Of a stretch of DNA of 64,000 nucleotides, positions 55,441 to 64,000 are shown one piece after another (position 1 is the stretch's first letter; each line of letters opens with the position of its first letter). Location: positions 2,716,001 through 2,780,000 of the forward strand of contig BRXU01000006.1 of assembly GCA_030267565.1 (NCBI GenBank). Direction: 5' to 3'. Under the pieces are notes generated by a model. That model was not told where the DNA came from. It was given only the letters and a program-made list of their open reading frames with translations, and ran no database searches. This DNA is from Pleodorina starrii (Eukaryota > Chlorophyta > Chlorophyceae > Chlamydomonadales > Volvocaceae). Made by a program: the position numbers and the translations under genes.

Positions 55441-57974
55441 CTAATCGTCATCACCCAGGCCCGACAGCATGTCAAACAATGATCCGGTCGCCTTCGTGCC
55501 CTTGTTGCCCGTCTTGGGTTTCGACTTTGGCTTTGACTTGGACTTGGACTTGGATTTCGGCGCGTCCGCCAGCGAGCCTTCAACGCCGCCGCCGCCGCCA
55601 TCGCCTGGCTCGGGCGCCGACTTGGTCGCCGCCGCCGGCGCTGCCGCATCGCCACAGGCTGCTTTACCAGACGCATCCTCGGCCGCCCGCCCTGCCCGCG
55701 CCGCTGCTGCTGCTGTTGCTGCTGTTGCTGCGGTTGCTGCTGCTGCAGCTGGGTGGTCCTCAGCGGGACAACACCCCGGGCCACCCTCGCCGGCGGCTGG
55801 CTTCCCCGCTGCTGAGGCCGACGACCCCCCCGGCCCTCCCTGCATCTGCCGCTGGTCTGATGATGGCTCCTTCCCGGCCTTTCCGGCCACCATTGACGGT
55901 CCAGTTTCTGGACCCGACCGTGTCATCTCCGGTGCTCCCTTGCTCCGTCCGGATCGAGAGCCGGCGGAAGAGGACGCGTCCTGCGCTTCCGAGGGCAGCG
56001 GCTGCGGCGGCGGTCGTTGCTGCCCTTCCGCCGGCGGCGGCTCCTTCCGCCGCCCCGCCGCCGCCACCGCCTTCCGTCCAGCGGCGGTAACCGTCGTACT
56101 TGCCGTACCGCGTCGCAACGACGACGATGACGAAGGCGATGGCGCGGCCTCCGCCGACCCGTGGGTCATCAGCAACGGCCCCGAAACCGCAGGCTCCACC
56201 TGCTGCCGCTCCTGCTGCTGGGCCTGCTGCCCACCGCGGTGCGGCGTCGGCTGCAACTGCCCCGCCTCCACCTTGCTGATGACGACCTGCTCCTCCTCCT
56301 CCGCCGCCGCCGCCGCCGCCTCGCCGACTCGTCCTACCAGAGTCAGCCGAGTGGACGGCACGATGCGCAGCGGCTGGTCGGGGGCCTGCGGCTCCGGCAG
56401 CACCGAAACCACTTCCACATAGCAGGACGGCTGTGGGAACATAGAACGCGAAGGTCACAAATTAACGAAGCGGAGAGCGAATCACAGCGGATCGGATTGC
56501 AGCGGATAGGAGCGCAGACCAGAGGTGCCGGGAGGCACGTTGCGTAATGAAAGTCACAGCGGCGGGCAGAAGCAGCATGGTGGGGATGACGGATGAGGCA
56601 GCGGAGGGGGCGAGTGTGCGGCTTGGCGCACGTGCTACGCTCGGCCTCACCGCCATCTGCACCCAGCAGCCCGGCAGCACCAGCGCCTGGTGCAGCTTGA
56701 AGGACAGCCGGGGGGAGGCCAGGTGATCTTGGCCCGGGGGGACCCGCAACTGGGCGAGATGTGAGCGAAGAGGGGGATCCCCCGAAGGGACGGCAGGAGG
56801 AGAGGGGTGTTAAATACGAACCGCAGGTAGAGGGGAGAGGGGGAACGGATCTGCAGCGGCCGTCGGTTGGCGCGCACGCCGGTTGGCCGGTGAAGGCTGA
56901 GGCTGAGGCTGAGGCTGAGGCTGGGGCTGGGGCTGGGGCTAGGGCTGGGGCTGGGGCTGGGGCTGGGGCTGCGGTGGACGCCGGAAGGGGTGGAGGTGCA
57001 TGTGGGGCATTTGGTGTAAGGGAAGGGGCTGCCGCGTGAGAGGTGCGGCTCCTCCGCAGCAGCACGCTGAGTTAGGTGCGATCTCCGTCAGCGTGTCCTC
57101 CTCGTGGGCCTTACAGGACAGTACGGCACGGGCTGCGTCCTATACAGGGCGGCCGCGTTACAATCAACGGCGGCGAGAGGCAGTCATTCGCTCCTTCCCC
57201 AGCGCAGCGCACCCGTGCTTCCGTTGCGGCGGCCACGCCCGCCCCACGGCAGGCCGCCACCTCCGCCGGGACCGCCGTCCAGTGAGTCGCCGCCAGCTGG
57301 TTCCGGAGCTGCTCCAATGTGCGGCCCGGCGGCAGGCGAGCCACAACGGAAGGATCTACCACCGCAAACCCCACGGAGACCGCGGCGGCGCGTCGCGGGT
57401 CGGTGCCTGGTTGGGACTGTTGGGAGTGCTTCTGTTTCTGGGTCTTCGGCGGCGTTTGTGGCGTTTGGGGTATCGATGCTGGCGGAGGGTTCAGCGGCGG
57501 CGTCTGTTGCCGGTCTGCGTGTGGAGCGGTGAAGCACGGGCCATCGTCATCGGGGGCGAGCGCGGCTGTGCATAGGAGCCGCCAGGGCTGGCTGGAGTCC
57601 TCTGCGGGGCGGAGCGGGACGGGGTTTCGGAGCGGGCTGCGTTGGGGTAAAGTCAGGACTTGCGGGGAGGAATTATCAGCGACGGTGGGGAGGCGGACTG
57701 CAGCAAGAACGCGAGATGGGGCACTGGCCATGTGTAAGAAATGCCGCAGGACGGCCTTGTACGGAGAAAGAGGGCGCCGGAGTACGGAAAGAGGCTGACT
57801 TTCCGCCAACCCACCGCAGGGGATGCTCACGATGACCGGCTTGTGGTACGGTATTCCAGCTGCCGACCATGTGCTGGCGGGAAGGCGGATGCGGCAGGAG
57901 CCGCGGTCGGTGCTGTCGTCGGCGCAGCTTGCGATTCGTGAGACGAAAATCGTCGACGATGCCGGACGAGACAT
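55441..57974 (-). CDS. Unrecognised Ala/Pro/Ser-rich protein with Lys-Ser-Pro tail
   Basis: Three exons on the complement: 57974-57162 (or a donor near 57116), 56749-56651 and 56430-55441 (TAG on -). All joins are phase 0 in the preferred model, 1902 nt and 633 aa. The middle exon and the start of the last form the most ordered stretch: LSFKLHQALVLPGCWVQMA followed by PSCYVEVVSVLPEP and LRIVPSTRLTLVG, which looks like beta strands of a small folded domain. After residue 340 it is low complexity: Gln-rich (QQAQQQERQQ), Ala-rich, then a basic KSKSKSKPKSKPK segment. It ends SLFDMLSGLGDDD, an amphipathic acidic tail that could be a binding peptide. I do not recognise the family. It is divergent with CDKE, 354 bp apart. 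Confidence 0.6.
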
Positions 57975-58328
57975 TTCCTTGCAATTACGTGTTCATGTGG
58001 TGCAAATTTGACGCCCTACGTCAGTTCAATTTGTTACGAGCTGCTAGAGCTAGTAATGCTGTGGCAAAGTACATCATGCTTACATAGGTTATTACAAAAG
58101 TTATATATAAAGATAAAGACTTGCATATTTTAATTTATTCTGCGTACAGACGACCAGGTATTTTGTGTGTTTGGTTCCAACCAACAAGGAACGCATCAAC
58201 CTGGCATTAACCTTACCTGTGACCTTCAGTCAACGCTAGGAACATGATGTCAGTATGAATACCTATTTAAATCAGTGAACTGGCAACCGAGCTCCCGCCT
58301 GTTAAAAAGGCTCCTTGTCTAACGCTCT
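57975..58328. promoter_or_regulatory. Bidirectional intergenic region between the unknown gene and CDKE
   Basis: 354 bp, clearly AT-richer than the flanking exons, between two divergent ATG codons. It must contain both promoters and 5' UTRs. No known element was identified with confidence. Confidence 0.5.
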
Positions 58329-61300
58329 ATGAACAGCTTTGCGCAGCAGCAACAGCAGCAGCTCCTACGAGGCCATTACGATGCAATCCGCAGTCAGCAG
58401 CAGTCGCAACAGCTGCAGGCGCAGCAAACACAGCAGGCACAGCAGCAGACGGGCGGCGGGGCGAACGGCACCGGCAGCACCATAGCGACGAGCTCGTCGG
58501 TATGGGACAAGTTTGAGAAAGGCGACAAGATTGGTACGCGGGAATCGGAGTTTGACCGGGAGGGAGGGGCTCCAGCTAAGGCTCCGAAACGGCTGCTTTG
58601 GCTGCCGCTGTTGCGGCACACGAGTACACTCCCTGGGCCTCTTTACCAGCCTTCATACCCCTTCCCACGGCAGTCCCCCATCCCCCCTTACTTCGCTGCG
58701 GTTTCGCCTGCTTTACCTCCCACGCCAGGCGAGGGCACGTATGGCCTGGTGTACCATGCACGGAGCAAGGAGACGGGCGGCCGCTACGCCATTAAGCAGT
58801 TCAAAGGCGGACGGGTGAGAGAGAGGACAGAAGCGGAGAGGAGAGGCGGGGACGGGAAGGGGAGGGGAGAGGAAGGGAGGGGAAGGGAGGGGAGGGGAGG
58901 GCACCCCCCCCCCGCACAGGCGGACCTTTCTGCGACAACGGACAAACGCCCAGCCGGCGTCCATGGGCTGGGCCGGGGGGGAGGGGGGGGCCCAGCACTG
59001 CATGTCCCCGCTGCCGCAACACGCATCGGCGGCATGCGGTGGGTGCGCCATCTCCGGCTGCCTTCGATATCCGCCATGCCCCATGCAAGCAAGTGCAAGT
59101 CCTGTAAAGTGACCCATGGGTCATTCGGCGGCAGCAAGGCTCCTAATGGGCCGCCGTGCTTATGGGCCCGGCAGCCCCATGGGCGCCTACCCGCTGTCGA
59201 GGGCACTGTCCAGCTGCGTCACACCACCCCTCGCTTTCCGCCCCTCACGCCTGCCTGAACGTGGATAACCCACCCGCCTCACCCTGTCACCCGTGCTGCC
59301 CTATCGCCATCACCCAACTGGAATTGTTGGATCCCCTCCCCTCAGGAGGGCGACGGGGTGTCCCCGACCGCCATCCGGGAGATCATGCTGCTGCGGGAGA
59401 TGGGCCACCCCAACATCGTAAAAGTAGGCGGGGGGGCAGGGGCGGGTGGGGGGGGCGGGGGGCCTACTGGGGCTCGGACTGGCCAAATAATTGGGTGGTG
59501 TGGGTAATTGGGACTCGGGTTTGGGCTCGGGCTGGCCCATTCCTAGAGGCTCAGGGGAGCGAGACCCGCTGGCCGTGTTGATCGGGGGAGGAGCCGCCGG
59601 GCGGGGCGGGGCGGGGTGGTACAGGATCACTCGGCCTACCCTCTTGGTCACCGCAAGCCCCACAAACCCCGCACACGCATCCCGCAGCCGGCGCGCGCTG
59701 AGCCACTCCACGCACTGCCCCTCCTCCCGCCCCTCCGAATGTGGACAGCCACCCGCGCAACCCGCTGTGCCTCTGTAACCCCACCGACAGCGCCGACAGC
59801 GCCGAAAGGCACCCCCAACGGAACGACGACTCCACCCTCAGACTCTTCCACGTGAATACCCGTCGCCCTCCACCCGCCATCGCCATCGCCCTCGCCCCGA
59901 CCCGGCCCGGCCCGACCACACCGTGTAAATGCCGGCCCGGCCCGGCCCGGCCCGGCCCTTTCGTGTAATTGCTTTCGTGATTACCCACCCACCCGCCCGC
60001 CCACCCGCCCACGTGCGCGCCATTGCCCGGGTGCGGCATGCAGCTGGAGAGCGCACACATCAACCACAGCGAGCCGTCCCTGTGGCTGGCCTTCGAGTAC
60101 GCCGAGTACGACCTGTACGAGATGATCAAGTTCCACCGGGACAACAAAGAGAACCGGCGGGACAACCCGTTCGGTGGGTTTCGGGGGCGCGGACTGCCCT
60201 CCCCCCTTCCCCCTCCCCTTCCCCCTCCCCCCAGGGTCGCTGTGCGTCGAGGCAGGGCCACGCCCCACGCGTGTTACCGAGTGAAGCCCCCCTAACTGTA
60301 ACACTGTGCAGAACATTGTAAAACACGCACTCCAAAATGGGCCCTGAGTTCTCGGTTTGGGATGCTGTGTGTCTGTGTGTGCGTGTGTGCCGGTGTAGAG
60401 TCGCGCGCTTTATGTGTGTGTGTGTGTTTGTGTTTGCATTGTGTGCTGGTTGACTGCCCTCCCCCCCCCGCCCCGCCACCCCGGTTGCAGGTCTGATGCC
60501 GCAGTACATCGTCAAGACGGTGATGTGGCACCTGCTCAACGGCCTCAGCTACATGCACCAACACTGGGTGGTGCACAGGGACCTAAAGGTGATGCGGTGG
60601 GGGGGGGTTTGGAGGGCGGGGCGGGGCGGGGCGGGGCGGGGCGCCTTTGGTAGGGCGTCTCTGGTCAGTACCTTGCCTCCTTTCCGGTTGGATTCGGCTC
60701 GGATCGCTTGCTGATGACGTCTCTCCCCTCCCCCCGTTCGCTGCGGTCTCTTCTTTATTTGCTTCGGCCCTCACCCCCTCCCTCCTGGCCTTCTTTCGTT
60801 ACTTTTACCGTTCACGGGCTCCGGCCTATACGTGGATAACCCCCCCTCCCCTTCCCCCTCCCCCCCGGGGCTGCAGCCCTCCAACGTGTTGGTGATGGGC
60901 GAGGACCCCGCCGTGTCGCCCGCACAGCACGGCTGCGTCAAGATTGCGGACTTTGGGTTGGCCAGGATCTTCCAGGTGGGGGCGGGGGTGGGAGGGGGAG
61001 GGGAGGGTGGAGGGTGGAGGGGGGGGGAAAGGGGGGAGGGGAGGGGAGGGGAGGGTGGAGGGGAGGGTGGAGGGAGTTAAGAGGACGAGCCGGCCGCAAT
61101 GCTCCCGGTCTCTGCCGCGTTGCCGGGTAGAGGTCTGTATGTGTGTGTTGGGGGGTGGGGGTGGGGGAGGGCTTGAGGGTGCAGCGCGCGTTTGGTCCTG
61201 GTAGCAGCAGTCAGACCCCCGAGAAAGCAATGGAGCCAAGATGGGGGGAAGGGGAGAGGGGCCCAACCGAAACGGCAGTGCCACAAAATGTACACACGCA

Positions 61301-63558
61301 CACGCACACGCACGAATCGCCCGTTCCCCCGGACCCGGACTGGGCCCCCCCCCACACACACACGGGTCTTTACCTTTGCCCCTCGCACCCGACTGCTACC
61401 CCAAGCGCTCCGCCCCCGCACGAGAGGGTCGCCTCGGCTACTTCTTACTCGGCCGCGGCAGTGCGGGTCCTCTTTCCGCTCACCCAACCGGATACCCGCT
61501 ACCTCGCAGGCCCCCGCGCGGCCGCTGTCGGATAACGGAGTGGTGGTGACCATTTGGTACCGGTGAGGAGCACCCACCCACCCAACCACCCGGGGGGGAG
61601 GGGGGCCGGGGGGCAAGGCGGGTGGAGGGAGGCAGGAAGGGCGGGAGGCAGGACGGGAGGGGCTGGCCCGTTCACGGGCCCCGGCCTATACGTGGATAAC
61701 CCCTCAAGTGAAAAGGGAGGCCAGGTCAGGTCTTGAAGTCACTCCTGTTGGGGCCTGGCCAAGGTGGCGTACCTCCGTTGGGAGACTGACTGCTCTCGTA
61801 TTCATCGTTGCGCAAATCAGTCTGCCAGCTTGCCAAATCCGGCGGCTCTTTTACTCATAATCCCCCTCTCTCCCTCTCTCTCCCTCTCTGAACTGTGACC
61901 CTACCCTAAACCCTCCCCCCTTTACCCTTTCACCCTCTCGCCCTCTACCCCCCCTCCCCCCCCCACATACACACACAGCGCTCCTGAGCTGCTCCTGGGG
62001 GCCCGGCACTACACCCGGGCGGTGGACGTGTGGGCGGCGGGCTGCATATTCGCGGAGCTGCTCACACTCAAACCGCTGTTCCAGGTGCGGATCTGCGCTG
62101 CGGCTCCGGTCCTCGTGTCTCGTGTGGGTGGGGGTGGGGGTGGGTGGCGCTTCCCGATTGCGGGTGGGGTCACCCCCAGGCGCGTCCGCCCGCCCGCCTG
62201 TTTCTCGCGCACCAGCCTCACCCTGCCTCCCCATCCCCCGTGGATAACCCCTCCCCCGTGTCACCCTCCCTCTCCCCTTCCCCCCCCCCCCCCCCAACAA
62301 CCACCCCCACCAGGGCCAGGAGCGCAAGACCCCGGGCAATGTGCTGCAGGCGGATCAGCTGGACAAGTAAGCGAACGACCAGCAGGGGGGGGGCGGGAAA
62401 GGGGGGCCGGGTGGGCTTTTTGGGGGTTTTGGGTTTGGGAGCGGCTGCGAGGAGCAGATTGGCGTAATGCGTCGTCTCCCTCCCACCGACTTCCCACTTT
62501 TACTTTACCGTTCACGGGCTCCGGCCTATACGTGCATAACCTCCCCCCCCTCCCCCTATCCCACTGCGGTATCATTTTCTACCCCACTCTCCCCCTCCCC
62601 CTATCCCTTCTCCGCTGCGATGTTTTCTTCATACTCCCCCTATCCCCCTCCCCCTATCCCCCTCCCCCTATCCCCCTCCCCCTATCCCCCATCCCCCTCT
62701 CCCCCTCTCTCCCACTCTCTCCCTCTCCGCGGCCCCGTTCAGGATCTTCCGTGTGCTGGGCCACCCCGGCATCAAGAGCTGGCCGGAGCTGGAGGTGCTG
62801 CCCCATTGGGTGGACAACACCGACAACGTGAGAGTGAGGCGACCCGAGTGGGGCGGCACCGGGCTGCACAGCGCGGTGCTGGAGGCCATGAGGGCGGCGG
62901 CACCCAGCTGGGCGCAGGGACACGTGCCGCAGGTGGGGACGGGGGGGGCGGAGGCGGGCGTGGGTGTGTGGGTGGCCGTCCGTGCTCGCCTTGCGGCCGG
63001 TTCTTCGGCATCCCCCGTTCCCCAGCCCCACCGTCTTCTTTCTTCCCGCCTTTCATTGGGCGAAAAACCAGCCGGGAAGGCCGGGCTGGCAAAGACAGGC
63101 TGCGGCAGGCGAGCCCTCCCTTCCCTCAGCTTGTGGCCTCTCTTGGACTGTGCTCTCCCCTTAACCCCCCTTCTCACTCCCCTAACTGCATTTTACCCTT
63201 TTCCCCTCTGCTGCGGGTCCGTCTCTTCTTACCCTCTTTCCTCCGCGCCGCGGTCTGTCCTCTTCATGTAATCCCCCACCCCACCCCCCCTTGCTCGCCG
63301 ACGCCGTCGCCGTCCCTTCGCTGCGGTATCTCCTCTCTTCACTCCCCCCCTGACCCCCGCCCCCTCTCTGCGATTTCTCTTCATACCCCTTCTCTGCCCG
63401 GATCTGGTTAGGAGTGCGTTCCCCCCCGGGAGGCCATCGACCTGATGTCTCGCATGCTGGACTACAACCCCTCCACCCGGGCAACAGCGGAGGAGGCGCT
63501 GAGGCACGAGTGGTTCAGGACAGACCCAAAGCCCGGACCCAACGTGTTCCGGATGCCG
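58329..63558 (+). CDS. CDKE1: Cyclin-dependent kinase E / CDK8, Mediator kinase (3' end not found)
   Basis: Eleven exons: 58329-58533, 58729-58814, 59346-59423, 60044-60173, 60491-60588, 60877-60975, 61510-61562, 61979-62084, 62314-62366, 62743-62932 and 63412-63558. They total 1245 nt (415 codons), in frame and with no stop yet. The next donor is at 63559, so the C terminus lies in a later exon, probably beyond the window. The N terminus is Gln-rich (residues 5-41). Kinase landmarks: GEGTYG loop (69-74), AIK Lys91, cyclin-binding SPTAIRE (103-109), HRDLK (195-199), DFG (224-226) and APE (251-253). SPTAIRE and [12 protein letters not shown] are signatures of plant CDKE. The T-loop lacks the usual phosphorylated Thr, as in CDK8. 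With cyclin C, MED12 and MED13 it forms the Mediator kinase module in the nucleus. Confidence 0.96.
59109..59122. repeat. Isolated TGACCCATGGGTCA palindrome in CDKE intron 2
   Basis: A 14-nt perfect palindrome identical to the core of the minisatellite at 53990-54560, here as a single copy inside an intron. Confidence 0.7.
60804..60841 (+). repeat. CDKE intron repeat, copy 1 (intron 5)
   Basis: TTTTACCGTTCACGGGCT followed by CCGGCCTATACGTGGATAAC, then a C-rich tract leading to the acceptor at 60876. Near-identical copies are in introns 7 and 9. Confidence 0.85.
61668..61702 (+). repeat. CDKE intron repeat, copy 2 (intron 7)
   Basis: CCGTTCACGGGCC followed by CCGGCCTATACGTGGATAAC. One mismatch to copy 1 over 34 nt. 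Confidence 0.85.
62503..62540 (+). repeat. CDKE intron repeat, copy 3 (intron 9)
   Basis: TTTACCGTTCACGGGCT followed by CCGGCCTATACGTGCATAAC and a long C/T tract. Shorter GTGGATAACC pieces occur at about 59261 (intron 2) and 62240 (intron 8). Confidence 0.85.
62541..62742 (+). repeat. Pyrimidine-rich CCCCCTAT/CTGCGGT repeat before CDKE exon 10
   Basis: Six to seven CCCCCTATCCC-type units and interspersed CTGCGGTATC or CTGCGATGTTTTCTTCAT units form a long polypyrimidine tract directly upstream of the acceptor. Related CTGCGGT-TCTTC units occur near 58695, 60740, 63208, 63318 and at the window end (63990). Confidence 0.65.
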
Positions 63559-64000
63559 GTGTGTTTGTGGGGGCGAGGGGGGGGGAGGGGTAAAAAGAGG
63601 AGGGCGGGGGGCGGGGGCGTGTGCGGATGGGAGGTTCAATGGGGGTGAGATGAAGCTGGGCGGGTGGGATAGAGGAGAGGGAAGGAGGCGCGGTGTGGTA
63701 GGCGCAAGCGTGCAGCGGCTGGGGCTGGGGCTGGGGCTTCGAGGCCGGCGGGGCAAAAGGTATATGAGGGGTTGCAATGTGTGTGTGTGTGTGTCGGGGG
63801 GGGGGAGGCACGCAGTGGGAGGCGGTTTGAGGCACGCAAGCATGACCCGAAAGTGTGAAGCGAGGCTGAGGGTCGGAGGGAATGGGGAGGGGGCACTGGA
63901 GACACAGATGTTCGCCCGGCACGCACCCACTGGCAAGGCTCTGTGCCCGCCACTTGCCAGCCGCCTTCCCCGCTAACGCCATCTCCATCTCTTCGCTGCG
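63559..64000 (+). other. CDKE intron 11, running off the window or nearly so
   Basis: After the GT donor at 63559 the sequence is G-rich with GGGGCTGGGGCTGG and TG repeats, and no further exon with kinase-tail similarity was recognised. The final bases carry the same CTTCGCTGCG unit seen in other CDKE introns. Confidence 0.45.

Overview
The window looks like nuclear DNA of a volvocine green alga. Coding exons are GC-rich with Ala, Gly and Pro homopolymers. Genes carry many short introns with ordinary GT-AG borders, introns are full of microsatellites, and TGTAA occurs where a chlorophycean poly(A) signal would sit (for example 18450-18454). The gene set fits: a beta-carotene ketolase, extracellular-matrix metalloproteases of the QExxH (Volvox VMP) type with hydroxyproline-rich tails, and a plant-type CDKE with the SPTAIRE helix. 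I cannot name the species. Exon joins were worked out by hand from reading-frame phase and homology.

Layout. 1-1128: 3' end of a leucine-rich-repeat-like gene (+). 2623-6443: secreted fucosyltransferase-like glycosyltransferase (+). 8272-11736: beta-carotene ketolase BKT (-), five exons that join exactly. 12314-18369: large coiled-coil and low-complexity protein (+), divergent from BKT. 20461-21227: non-autonomous DNA transposon with perfect inverted ends. 21733-26359: secreted SGNH/GDSL hydrolase (-). 29842-52412: three tandem gametolysin/VMP-like (peptidase M11) bodies, here called A, B and C. 53990-54560: 45-bp minisatellite. 55441-57974: unrecognised gene (-). 58329 to past the last coding exon seen at 63558: CDKE/CDK8 Mediator kinase (+), with no stop found in the window.

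The most interesting locus is the A-B-C array. Each unit has the same 12 exons (2-13) with the same phases and an intact frame, but only A has a visible signal-peptide exon 1. The A/B duplication breakpoint falls inside intron 1, so B has no copy of A's exon 1, and none is evident before C. Joining the 61-nt exon 1 of A to the body of B or C keeps the frame all the way to each stop codon. B and C are therefore either leaderless duplicates, genes with an unrecognised first exon, or alternative bodies sharing one secretion leader.

Functionally, the glycosyltransferase, the SGNH hydrolase and the proteases all look like secretory or cell-wall/matrix proteins. BKT belongs to ketocarotenoid synthesis in the plastid. 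CDKE is the kinase of the Mediator CDK module.
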